Shown here: one piece after another, positions 50,416-58,131 of the stretch | Layout: the number at the start of each line of letters is the position of its first letter | Position numbering within the stretch: position 1 is the first letter of the stretch | Source of the DNA: CADEED01 sp043747835 | GTDB lineage: Bacteria > Pseudomonadota > Gammaproteobacteria > Steroidobacterales > Steroidobacteraceae | Direction: 5' to 3' | Assembly: GCA_043747835.1 (NCBI GenBank) | Contig: JAYTOK010000060.1 | Coordinates: 1 to 64,000 of the forward strand | Length of the DNA: 64,000 nt | Made by a program: the position numbers and the translations under genes | The notes under the pieces: generated by a model | Told to the model about the DNA's origin: nothing | What the model saw: only the letters and a program-made list of their open reading frames with translations | Databases searched by the model: none

Positions 50416-50762
50416 GCGGCTTTCCCGCGGCGCGACTTCGGCATCGCCACCGGTTTGCAATCCGTCGCGCAGCCTTCGTCCGCCGTGCAGCACTTGTCGG
50501 TGAGATAGCCGACGAGATCGTTCATCACCGAGAAGTCGGCGCTGTAGATGAGCTGGCGGCTCGCGCGGGATTGCGTGATGAGGCCGGCGCGTTGCAGGGA
50601 CTGGAGGTGAAAGGTGAGCGAAGAGGGCACGAGGCCGACGCGCTCACCGATGGCGCCCGCCGGCAAGCCCGACGGACCGCGCTCGACGAGCAGGCGGTAG
50701 ATCGCGAGACGGTATTCGTGGGCGAGCGCGCCGAGCGCGCCGATGACGTCGGCTGTCTTCAT
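50412..50762 (-). CDS. arsR: ArsR-family metalloregulator
   Basis: This 116-residue winged-helix repressor has the DNA-recognition helix LVPSSLTFHLQSLQRAGLIT. The C-terminal Cys-rich segment (DKCCTADEGCATDC) could bind As(III). The Cys positions differ from the ELCVCDL site of classic E. coli ArsR, so it belongs to another binding-site subtype. It is the first gene of the operon, and its start lies next to a palindromic operator candidate. Confidence 0.92.
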   Translation of the reverse strand: MKTADVIGALGALAHEYRLAIYRLLVERGPSGLPAGAIGERVGLVPSSLTFHLQSLQRAGLITQSRASRQLIYSADFSVMNDLVGYLTDKCCTADEGCATDCKPVAMPKSRRGKAA

Positions 50763-50769
50763 CGTAATA

Positions 50770-50789
50770 CGATAGTACGACTATTATCG
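50770..50789. promoter_or_regulatory. Candidate ArsR operator
   Basis: CGATAGTACGACTATTATCG lies 8 bp upstream of the arsR start codon. It contains the perfect inverted repeat ATAGT-ACG-ACTAT (50772-50784) within an AT-rich patch unlike the surrounding GC-rich sequence. The position and symmetry fit autoregulation by ArsR and a divergent or overlapping promoter. Confidence 0.6.
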
Positions 50790-50807
50790 AATCGTCAACG
50801 AAAAGGA

Positions 50808-50829
50808 AAGGCCGCCTCGCGGCGGCCTT
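50808..50829 (-). terminator. Terminator of the haloperoxidase-family gene
   Basis: AAGGCCGCC and GGCGGCCTT form a 9-bp stem with a TCGC loop. Read on the minus strand it is followed by TTCCTTTTCG, a U-rich tail. It lies between the interrupted gene and the ars promoter, so it insulates the ars operon from it. Confidence 0.7.
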
Positions 50830-50857
50830 CTTTCGACGTCTTGCACTTTTCCGGCAT

Positions 50858-50901
50858 TTGGGGTCAGACCCCATTTTCTAGGAAATGGGGTCTGACCCCT
50901 A
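50858..50901. repeat. Paired GGGGTCAGACCCC palindrome
   Basis: GGGGTCAGACCCC (50860-50872) and GGGGTCTGACCCC (50887-50899) are linked by ATTTTCTAGGAAAT. The whole unit is an inverted repeat. The TAG stop of the haloperoxidase frame (50899-50901) lies at its edge. Confidence 0.8.
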
Positions 50902-52107
50902 TTTCGGGCACAGTTCCTGGCTCGCCACCGAATCGAAGTGATAGTGGATGCCGCCGTACTCACGGTTCACCGCCTGCGCTTCGGCGAGCTGCCAGAAGCC
51001 GGGATACGTCATCGTGATATCCGCGTTGCCATTGAGCCCGGTCCACGTTGGCGACACCGCCATGTCGTTCGTTCCGAAGAACAACCGCAGCGACGTCGCC
51101 GCGCTCGCGCCGATGCAAGCCATGTTGCCGGCATAGGACGGGTACGGTGGCGTCGGCAGCAGCGGCATCCAGGTCTGATCGGGCGTCGTCGCGGCGTTCA
51201 TGTCCTGGTCCGCGAGCTGGATCGCATGCACCGGACGCCAGAGCGGGTACGCATACTTGCTTGCCTGCGCGGTCTGCACGCCGTCCTGCATCGACACGTT
51301 GAGCAGCGCGAACAGACGGGCGGTCTCGATGAGGCCCAACTGCTGCGAGCGCGCGGCATCGCGCGTCACGTTGTTCCAGATCGCGGACCACTACGTGCGA
51401 TAGCCGACCGAGGCCCACGTGCGCGCGAGCTGGGTCTGCGCCGCGGTGCGCACCGTGCTCGTCACGCCTCCGATCAACGGGATCTCGTTCACCCCGTCCG
51501 CGTATTCCTGGCTGTCGAGCTCGGACGGGCGGCGCGGCACGAAGTAGTAAGGCCGCGGCAGACCGAGTGGCTGCGCATCGACGGCCTGCACGAATCCGGC
51601 GGGCGCAAAGGCGGGCAGCGTCGGACGCCATACGTCCGGCACGGGCGCCGGCGTGTACGTCTGCGGGATCGCCCAACCATCGTTCGCGCGCCACAGCAGG
51701 ATCTTGTTGGCGACTTTCTTGCCGATCTGCGCGCCAGCCTGCGCGGCTATCGGGTCGACGCCCTGCGTGCGCATCGCTTGCAGCGCGTCGGCATTCGCCG
51801 TCGCGGCGGGGAACAACGCGACAACGATGTCGCGCGCGGCCTGCGCGGCGGCCACGTCACTCGACGCGTTCGCCGGCGCCGGGAAACGAACGAAGTAACC
51901 GGTGTAGCCTTCCTCGATCGAGTTGACGGCATCGAACATCGCGATGTGCATCATCGCGTAGCCGCGCGGCGGGGTGACGCCTGCGGAGTTGGGGACCGTC
52001 GCTTCCATGAGCGCGTTCCATTCGATCACGACTTCGCGGTCGCCCGCGAAGGCCGCGGTGGAGAGCGCGCTCGCCGCGCAGATCGCGGCGACAGAGTTTT
52101 TGAACAC
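50899..52107 (-). pseudogene. Vanadium-haloperoxidase/PAP2-family gene with an internal amber stop
   Basis: The 403-codon frame encodes a secreted protein (MFKNSVAAICAASALSTAAF) of the vanadium-dependent haloperoxidase/PAP2 type: GYAMMHIAMFDAVNSIEEGY, RPVHAIQLADQDMN and PPYPSYAGNMACIGASAA are recognisable. A single TAG at 51391-51393 (codon 239) interrupts it, after ASVGYRT and before WSAIWNNVTRDAARSQQLG, with no change of frame; a GTG at 51369 could restart. TAC to TAG would explain it. The usual PSGH catalytic His is not seen (SYAGN instead), so it may already have lost activity. Confidence 0.75.
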
Positions 52108-52200
52108 GATTGTCTTCCTGAGGTGTGTGTTTTTACGCGCGGAAGGATGTGCGCCACACGTGGAAGAGAGCGTGGGAGTGGGCGTGGAATTTTCCCCCCG

Positions 52201-52584
52201 CTAGTTTCCGGTCGCTGGAAGAACAAAGGCAAAGAGTGCCCCCGCGACAAAGCAGGCAACGGACACCCCGTAGACCACGGCGCTCACCCGCCGCAAACGC
52301 ATGCACATGCGCGCGACTGATGGATCGACCGGGCAGGGAAGCCGACGCGCGCGCCAGATCAGTACGCCGCTGCTGAGGAGCAGCGCACCGGCGATCCCAA
52401 ACACCAGCGCCTTATGCTCGGACAGCCAGACCAGTTGAGGGACTGCGGAGACGAGTCCCACGAGCATTGCGCCGGCCCCGAGGGAAACCAGGACAGCGGG
52501 AAGCACGCAACACAACAGCGTGCCCGTCGTCGCCAGCAGCGTGCCGAACGCGACGATCACATTCGTCTTGTGCGTCTCCGTCAT
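52201..52584 (-). CDS. MerT-like membrane protein
   Basis: This 127-residue protein has three to four transmembrane helices and an intramembrane Cys pair in TGTLLCCVLPAVLVSLGAG, like the CC motif of mercuric transport proteins. A second pair of cysteines occurs in the loop (LPCPVDPSVARMCM). It overlaps the HMA protein by ATGA. A role in moving a soft metal ion across the inner membrane is inferred; the metal cannot be named. Confidence 0.75.
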   Translation of the reverse strand: MTETHKTNVIVAFGTLLATTGTLLCCVLPAVLVSLGAGAMLVGLVSAVPQLVWLSEHKALVFGIAGALLLSSGVLIWRARRLPCPVDPSVARMCMRLRRVSAVVYGVSVACFVAGALFAFVLPATGN

Positions 52585-52904
52585 TGCGGCTTCAACGATC
52601 GACGAATGTCGGCGATCGATCGCTCCGTGCGTGTGATGCCTTTGACGTCATACCCCGCGTCGGCCAGTGCCTTGGTGAGCACGTCGTCCGCGATATCGGT
52701 TCCTTCCCTGGTCGCGATCGCGACCAGCTTGTGTTCGAGACTGACGACGACGTCCTGCGTTGCCGGATTCTTTCGCAAAGTCTTCTCGATCCCCTGCGCG
52801 CAGAATCCGCAGACCAGGCCGTAGACCTTCATCTCGATCGTGCCGGCACGTGCTCCCAGGCTCGCGAGCAAGAGTGCAAAAACAATGTAGCTGGGCTTCT
52901 TCAT
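52581..52904 (-). CDS. Periplasmic heavy-metal-associated (HMA/MerP-like) protein
   Basis: This 107-residue protein has a signal peptide (YIVFALLLASLGARA) and an HMA ferredoxin-like fold with the metal-binding CxxC in GLVCGFCAQGIEKTL. The pattern ATQDVVVSLEHKLVAIATRE and ALADAGYDVKGITRTE is typical. The ATG at 52904 exposes the signal peptide; a longer frame upstream was rejected. It would deliver a metal to the adjacent MerT-like protein. Confidence 0.85.
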   Translation of the reverse strand: MKKPSYIVFALLLASLGARAGTIEMKVYGLVCGFCAQGIEKTLRKNPATQDVVVSLEHKLVAIATREGTDIADDVLTKALADAGYDVKGITRTERSIADIRRSLKPQ

Positions 52905-52917
52905 GAAATTCTCCGAG

Positions 52918-53571
52918 TCAAAAATTGACCATGGCCATGGCTTGCAGTCCACCGTCGGTGGTCGCGCCCGCTTCGATCCACGCTCCTTTCTTGAACAGGC
53001 GCAGCAGCAGCGCCCATTCCGTTCCGTCGTCGATGTCGTGGGTGTAGCGCCTGGCCTGAAGCACGAACCAGGTGGCGACCGTGTCGATATCGTGCTCATA
53101 GGGCGCCACTCCCAGTTGAAGCGTGTCTATGCGGTGCGCAAAGCCCGACGCGCGAAACAGGTCGGTTTTCAGGGAGCTGTACACGCGGCGCGTTTCGTAG
53201 TCGATCTGCGCGCCGGCATTCCACGTGAACTCGTGCGCATTCTTCTCGCTGACGTAAGAATTGCCGACTCCTCCCCACGTGAAGACATTCGCCTGCGCGG
53301 ACTCGAGGTTCCAACGTTTGACGAGGTAGTTCGCGCGCGCGTAGGTGATCTCGCGCCTTTCGTCCGTCAACGCGCTGTCTAGCTCGGTGTGTCCGAGACC
53401 CAGCGACCAGAAGTATCTGGGTGCATGGAAAACCTGCGCCTCTTTCATCGTCCCTGCGCCGTATTCCGCCATCGCCGTCGTGCCATTGGCGAACGCGATG
53501 GGTTTGGCCGACGCCGCCGAGGCGATTGCGAGCAGACACGTGCCCGCGAAAAAATATCGATTGAGGTTCAT
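52918..53571 (-). CDS. Hypothetical secreted beta-barrel-like protein in the metal cluster
   Basis: This 217-residue protein has a signal peptide (MNLNRYFFAGTCLLAIASAA) and alternating aromatic/hydrophobic strands ending in a terminal Phe (GGLQAMAMVNF), as many outer-membrane proteins do. No known family is apparent. It is 13 bp upstream of the HMA gene, suggesting it belongs to the same transcript. It might be an outer-membrane channel or sensor for the exported or imported metal. Confidence 0.6.
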   Translation of the reverse strand: MNLNRYFFAGTCLLAIASAASAKPIAFANGTTAMAEYGAGTMKEAQVFHAPRYFWSLGLGHTELDSALTDERREITYARANYLVKRWNLESAQANVFTWGGVGNSYVSEKNAHEFTWNAGAQIDYETRRVYSSLKTDLFRASGFAHRIDTLQLGVAPYEHDIDTVATWFVLQARRYTHDIDDGTEWALLLRLFKKGAWIEAGATTDGGLQAMAMVNF

Positions 53572-53643
53572 GCGAACCCTCCGCGATCAGAGCTGAACTG
53601 GGCATGCGGGGTTCTTGGCCCGCGCGCCGGACTGGTTAGTCGG

Positions 53644-54024
53644 TCAGCGGATCGGAGGAGGCTTGAGAGGCGGCTCGGCCGCGCATGCCACGGACACGAT
53701 CACCGTTGCAACGGCCTTCGTCGACACGGGTGCCACGCGTGGAAACGCTGGCGTCGAGATCGCCCCGATAGAGGCTGCGCACGCGCTGAGGCAAGCGGCA
53801 GTGCTCTCGACGCCGTCCGGGCAGCAGGGGCATGGTTCGCCTTCCGATGTCGCCGGCATGAAGTCATCGCAGGGCATGCTCGACGTGCCAGCTCCGCCCG
53901 GAGCGCTGGTCATCGCCGCGACGACGGGCGCCGACAGAAAAATCTGTGCGGCGACGAGTACATAAATCAGCGGGCGGAGATGACGGAAGGCCACGTTCGC
54001 AACATACGCCTGCGCCGCATTCAT
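53644..54024 (-). CDS. Cys-rich secreted protein, first of the metal cluster
   Basis: This 126-residue protein has an N-terminal hydrophobic signal (LIYVLVAAQIFLSAPVVAA). A Cys-rich central segment follows (SMPCDDFMPATSEGEPCPCC, PDGVESTAACLSACAASIGA), then a Pro-rich C-terminus. The spacing recalls small copper-resistance-associated proteins, but I cannot assign a family. It precedes the beta-barrel-like gene by 72 bp on the same strand. Confidence 0.55.
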   Translation of the reverse strand: MNAAQAYVANVAFRHLRPLIYVLVAAQIFLSAPVVAAMTSAPGGAGTSSMPCDDFMPATSEGEPCPCCPDGVESTAACLSACAASIGAISTPAFPRVAPVSTKAVATVIVSVACAAEPPLKPPPIR

Positions 54025-54042
54025 GACCAGCGGACAAAGTCG

Positions 54043-54255
54043 TCAGTGAGAACGCCGTCCCTTTGGGAACGACACGATTCGCGCCGCCGACGACCCGTCC
54101 GTGTGCCACAGGCGAAACCGCCCTGGCTCCCGGTTGCGACAGTTAGAACAGCGAAAACGCGCGCCCGCGGGAAGCGGCAGGAAGTCTACCTCTCGCTGCG
54201 CCTTGTGCCCGCAGCGCTGGCATTCGATGAGGCGGACTCGACGCGCGTCCGCCAT
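54043..54255 (-). CDS. Small zinc-ribbon protein
   Basis: This 70-residue protein starts at ATG 54255 (MADARRVRLIECQRCGHKAQ) and has two CxxC knuckles (ECQRCGH and RCSNCRN) 20 residues apart, forming a zinc ribbon. The remainder (EPGRFRLWHTDG) is basic and aromatic. A longer frame upstream is not supported. There is no clear ribosome-binding site. It is divergent from the 54310 gene and may share an AT-rich promoter (CATATATAAG). Function unknown. Confidence 0.55.
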   Translation of the reverse strand: MADARRVRLIECQRCGHKAQREVDFLPLPAGARFRCSNCRNREPGRFRLWHTDGSSAARIVSFPKGRRSH

Positions 54256-54309
54256 AACAGCAAGTGCGCCCGGGGCATACTGTACGCGTCCATATATAAG
54301 GAGGCCGCG

Positions 54310-54492
54310 ATGGGCGCCGAATGGGTTCTGGTCCTGCTGTTGAAGGTGGGCGAGTACGAGATGAGCACGATTCCCGGATTCGTGAGCGAGCAGCGCTGCC
54401 GCGAAGCGGGCGAGCAGTGGAAGGTGGAGGCCAATAAATTCCGGGGAATCTCTGGAGGGCAATACCTATGTCTTCGCAAGAACAACTCGTGA
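54310..54492 (+). CDS. Small hypothetical protein with strong Shine-Dalgarno
   Basis: This 60-residue protein (MGAEWVLVLLLKVGEYEMST...) follows AAGGAGG with 5-6 bp spacing, the best ribosome-binding site in this part of the window. It has a short hydrophobic N-terminus and C-terminal Cys/Arg residues (QYLCLRKNNS). No family is recognised. It is short but supported by its ribosome-binding site and intact frame. Confidence 0.6.
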   Translation: MGAEWVLVLLLKVGEYEMSTIPGFVSEQRCREAGEQWKVEANKFRGISGGQYLCLRKNNS

Positions 54493-54619
54493 AACGCGCG
54501 GCGTAGAACGCACGCCGGAATTCCTTCACAACTCCACGACGAATGCCGCGCCGCGCTCTGTAGTTAGTGCGCGCGCACGGCATCCTGCTCCCGGGGGCGA
54601 TCAGTTACTGGGAGTTATC

Positions 54620-56104
54620 ATGGAGAGCAAGACCCGCTGGTCGCTGGCTTATGCCGCCTGCGCCGCGTTATTTTCCGCCTTGGCCTATTCGCAAGTGTCG
54701 TTGGACAAGTATGCGAATGCCCAATGGCGGTTGTGTCCGGAAGCGATTCTGGAAAGGCCGATCGAAGTGCCGATCGAATGGGTGCCGGTCGGTTGTGAAG
54801 CCGTCGACTGTTGTCCGGGATGCCCCGGACCCTTGGCCGAGCTCGAGTGGAAGATCCGCGTCGAAGGCGCGCCACTCGAATCCGTGCTCGTGGATTTCCA
54901 GAATCTGCCGCAGCAGAACGCGCTGAAGATGCGCAGTGCCGCGCTCGTGAAGGAAGAACCGATCGTCGTCGGACGCGGTGAGACCGTGATCAAGGGTTTA
55001 CCGTATCCCTCGAAGAACGATGACGATCCGGCGCCCGTCGCCAAACTGGAACTGCAGTTCGACAAGGCCTGGCTCGCGAAGCGTGTTGCCGCGGCGAAGG
55101 ATCTCAAGGACGCGCCGGACCGCGAGGACACTCTGGGCGATGGCTCGGTCACGATCGAGCAGTGGCACGGCAAGTTCCTCGTCAACGAGTTCCAGGTGGC
55201 GTACCGGATCCCGCTGTGCTGGTCGCCGCCCATCCAGGATCGCATCGTGTTGAGCAACAACGCGTCGGCGGATTCCACGTCGGTCTATCTCGACGGGCGC
55301 CGCGCGATCGGTTGCGTCAACGACGAGGAGCGCCGCGGCGCGGGAGTCATCGGTCTCGGCAACGTGCTCGCGAAGAACAATTGTCGCGCGGAGACGGTGG
55401 TGTTCTCGGATGACGATGCGATGCGGCTCGTCGAGAACGTCAATGTCTGGTCGAATCTCATCCCCGACACGCAGCCGATCAACCTGACGCCGAATCGTCT
55501 CATGGCGCCGGTGACCGTGTGGAATCTGCGGCCGGGTTTCCTGTCGGGGCTCGTGCCAGCGCTCGACATCCTCAACGCGAACGTGCTCTACAACTCCAAC
55601 AACAGCGGCATCGGCTTCACCTCCGACATCCGCAACGTGTCGGCCGATCCGGCGGCCATCGCCACGATCGGCACCGGCTGCGCGAATGCAGCGCTGGTTC
55701 TCGGCAGTGCGTTCTTCGTCCCGAATCGTCTGAACGTGTACTACGTGAACTCGGCGTTCACGGGCGTCAACTGCAACGCGAGCCGCAACATCCAGTACGT
55801 CGGTACGACGTCCAACAACCAGACGCTCGCGCACGAGTTCGGACATTCGATGAGTCTCGATCACACGAACGGTCTCGCGGGTTTCGCCGCGAACAACGTG
55901 ATGGTCGGCGGAGGTCAGAACCGTACGCATTTCTCGGACGGTCAGTCCTTCCGCATGAATGCGCATTGCTCGTCGACGCTGAACGCGAATGGAACCCGCT
56001 CGGGTCCCGTGCGCCGTTGCAACTCGACGATCTCGGGCCCCGTGAGCTGCCCGGGGGCCGATTCACACTGCTTGCCGGTCGCCACCGACCAGCTGCCGAA
56101 GTAA
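54620..56104 (+). CDS. Secreted metzincin-like zinc metalloprotease
   Basis: This 494-residue protein has a signal peptide (YAACAALFSALAYSQ). Its C-terminal zinc motif LAHEFGHSMSLDH is the HExxHxxxxxH (here HEFGHSMSLDH) of metzincins; a nearby NNVMVGGG may form the Met turn. The long N-terminal half (about 25-290) has no recognised domain but many cysteines (DCCPGCPGP). It is probably exported. A small secreted protein (56117) follows after 12 bp and could be a chaperone, inhibitor or partner. The substrate is unknown. Confidence 0.75.
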   Translation: MESKTRWSLAYAACAALFSALAYSQVSLDKYANAQWRLCPEAILERPIEVPIEWVPVGCEAVDCCPGCPGPLAELEWKIRVEGAPLESVLVDFQNLPQQNALKMRSAALVKEEPIVVGRGETVIKGLPYPSKNDDDPAPVAKLELQFDKAWLAKRVAAAKDLKDAPDREDTLGDGSVTIEQWHGKFLVNEFQVAYRIPLCWSPPIQDRIVLSNNASADSTSVYLDGRRAIGCVNDEERRGAGVIGLGNVLAKNNCRAETVVFSDDDAMRLVENVNVWSNLIPDTQPINLTPNRLMAPVTVWNLRPGFLSGLVPALDILNANVLYNSNNSGIGFTSDIRNVSADPAAIATIGTGCANAALVLGSAFFVPNRLNVYYVNSAFTGVNCNASRNIQYVGTTSNNQTLAHEFGHSMSLDHTNGLAGFAANNVMVGGGQNRTHFSDGQSFRMNAHCSSTLNANGTRSGPVRRCNSTISGPVSCPGADSHCLPVATDQLPK

Positions 56105-56116
56105 GGAGAGAACGTC

Positions 56117-56650
56117 ATGACAAGGAATTCCATCATCTCGGCAGCGGTCGTTCTGACGCTCGCCACTCTCGTCACAGGGACCCAGTCGGTGCTTGCTCAG
56201 ACCGCTCCCCGGGAGCTTCCGCCCGAGCAGGCCGCGGAAGTCCGGCACGCCGTCGTCGCCTGGCTCGAATGCGAGGAGTGCGAAGAGGGCCAGCTCGAGG
56301 CCGTGCAGAAGCTCGGCTCGAATGCCGTGCCGACGCTCGGCGCGACGCTCGAACGCGGTCCGCCGGCGGCGAGCCGCGCGCGCGTTCGCCGGCATCTCGA
56401 GGACAGCTACGGGAAGATCGCGGAACACGTGAAGAAAAATCCGGAGGAGAAGCTCGAGGTCTCGCAGGAGGAGTACGTGAAGATCTATCTCGAAAACTAC
56501 GCAGCGAACTACCGGGTTCGATCGGCGCAGGCGCTGGCGGCCATCGGTGGAGACGAGGCGCGCAAGCTCCTGTCGGCCGCGGCGGTCAAAAAGTCCTCTC
56601 GTGAGGACGTGCAGGCGGCGATCGAAGCGGCCGCGAAGTCGGCGAAGTGA
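56117..56650 (+). CDS. Secreted HEAT-like helical protein
   Basis: This 177-residue protein has a signal peptide (IISAAVVLTLATLVTGTQSV) and a helical repeat-like body (AEVRHAVVAWLECEECEEGQ, AVQKLGSNAVPTLGATLERG, NYRVRSAQALAAIGGDEARK), reminiscent of PBS/HEAT repeats. It starts 12 bp after the metalloprotease, so the two are almost certainly one transcript. A regulator or binding partner of the protease is a plausible inference. Confidence 0.65.
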   Translation: MTRNSIISAAVVLTLATLVTGTQSVLAQTAPRELPPEQAAEVRHAVVAWLECEECEEGQLEAVQKLGSNAVPTLGATLERGPPAASRARVRRHLEDSYGKIAEHVKKNPEEKLEVSQEEYVKIYLENYAANYRVRSAQALAAIGGDEARKLLSAAAVKKSSREDVQAAIEAAAKSAK

Positions 56651-56664
56651 GTTGAGGAAATTGG

Positions 56665-56693
56665 ACGGGGCGCGCGATGCTCGCGCGCCCCGT
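56665..56693 (+). terminator. Intrinsic terminator-like hairpin
   Basis: ACGGGGCGCGCGA pairs with TCGCGCGCCCCGT across TGC: a perfect 13-bp stem, starting 14 bp past the stop of the secreted helical protein. There is no long U-tract. Confidence 0.7.
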
Positions 56694-56886
56694 TCGCTCA
56701 CCATAATTCTGAAAGCGGTTTCACCTCGTCAGGGTTTGTACCGCTGCTCAAAATGACTCGTCGAAAACTGCCAAGACAATGAGATGCAACCGACATTTCG
56801 GAAACGTCCTTGCGGAAACCGGTGTCAACGCGGGAGATAGTGGGTCTCGAGAGAGCCACGGGCGCCGGCGAATTCAGGGAGCCGAA

Positions 56887-57309
56887 ATGTCTCAGTCAGG
56901 GAATACAACGACTTCACAGATTCCGCAGCGCGCATTGGAGCTGCGATTCCTCACACGCACCGATGCGGAAGTGAAAGAACTCCGCGCGTCGCTGCCACGC
57001 GATCCGCTGCAGCTCAGCGCGAACGACATCGCCCAACTGGAGAGAATCTCGCACCGCATCTCGAGCGAGGCCGAGGCGTTCGGATTTCCCGAGATCGAAG
57101 TGATCGCGGGCGGAATCGAGCTGCTCGCGCTGGATCGACTGCCGCGCGCGCCGCGCGCGCTGTTGGAGCTGGCCGCGCGCCTCGCGGAGCGCATCTCCGC
57201 GCTGCAGGTACACGTTCAGCACTACATCGCCGAGCGCATGGCCGAACAGGTGCCGGACGAGTTACCTCTGTCCGCACACCTGCCCGGGTTCGGGCTCCGT
57301 CGCCGCTAA
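56887..57309 (+). CDS. HPt-domain-like protein
   Basis: This 140-residue helical protein starts at ATG 56887. The central motif LERISHRISSEAEAFGFPEI resembles the phosphotransfer H-box of HPt domains (H-x-x-x-x-x-a-x-x-FGFPE), with the His as phosphoacceptor. The C-terminal helices (ALLELAARLAERISALQVHV) complete the bundle. HPt proteins relay phosphoryl groups between kinases and regulators; no partner gene is adjacent. Confidence 0.65.
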   Translation: MSQSGNTTTSQIPQRALELRFLTRTDAEVKELRASLPRDPLQLSANDIAQLERISHRISSEAEAFGFPEIEVIAGGIELLALDRLPRAPRALLELAARLAERISALQVHVQHYIAERMAEQVPDELPLSAHLPGFGLRRR

Positions 57310-57322
57310 CTACTGAACAGGG

Positions 57323-58039
57323 TCACTGGTCGAGCAGGGGCGCGAAGCCGCCGTAGATCAGCCGCTGCCCGTCGAACGGCAATTTCATGTCTTTCATGCG
57401 CGGATCCTTCATCGCGGCGTCCCAGCCCTTGTCGCGAGCCTCTTTCGAAGGCCACTCGATCCACGAGTAGACGACTTTCTCGCCATCAGTCGCTTTCACG
57501 GCGCCCTTGAAGTCGGTGACCTTGCCATCCGGCACGTCGTCGCCCCAGGCATCGACCGTACGCGTCGCGCCAAACTCCTTCATCAACGCGGCGTGCTTGT
57601 CCGCCATTTCGCGGTAGGCATCCTTGTTGGCGGTCGGTACGGCGGTGACGATGCCGTCGATGTAGCCGGGCTTTTCAGTCTTGCCGCTGTCGTTGATTGG
57701 CGTGAATCCGCCCCAGATCATGCGTTGACCGTCGAAGGGCATCGTCTTGCCCATCTCCAGCATCGCGGGGTCGCCCCGCATCTGCTCGTTCGCCTTGTCG
57801 CGCGTCGGCTTGTCGGGATACTCGAGCCAGGAAAAGATCACGACTTCGTCCGGCTTTGCTTTCACTGCGTTGCCGAAATCCGTGACCTTGCCTACCGGTA
57901 CGTCATCGCCCCAGGCCTCGACCTGACGAGTGACGCCGAGCTTCTTGAAATAGGGAGCTGACGTCGACGCGTGTTGGCGATACGCATCCTTGTTGCGCGC
58001 GGGCACCGCGGCAATGAATCCTTCGATATAAGCCATCAT
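57323..58039 (-). CDS. Tandem DUF1428 protein
   Basis: This 238-residue protein consists of two DUF1428 (COG5507) copies of about 118 residues each. Corresponding segments include MAYIEGFIAAVPARNKDAYR versus GYIDGIVTAVPTANKDAYRE, and EAWGDDVPVGKVTDF versus DAWGDDVPDGKVTDF. Both halves share the FDGQRMIWGGF / FDGQRLIYGGF end. DUF1428 proteins are small ferredoxin-like-fold proteins of unknown role. The tandem form is unusual; most members carry one copy. Confidence 0.88.
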   Translation of the reverse strand: MMAYIEGFIAAVPARNKDAYRQHASTSAPYFKKLGVTRQVEAWGDDVPVGKVTDFGNAVKAKPDEVVIFSWLEYPDKPTRDKANEQMRGDPAMLEMGKTMPFDGQRMIWGGFTPINDSGKTEKPGYIDGIVTAVPTANKDAYREMADKHAALMKEFGATRTVDAWGDDVPDGKVTDFKGAVKATDGEKVVYSWIEWPSKEARDKGWDAAMKDPRMKDMKLPFDGQRLIYGGFAPLLDQ

Positions 58040-58131
58040 TTCTCTCCTTCGTTTTACGGTATGAGCCGGTTAGACGAGGGTGCGCGCGCCGATGTTCCGC
58101 GCGCGTAGGAGGATGCCGAGTGCCGAACGTG

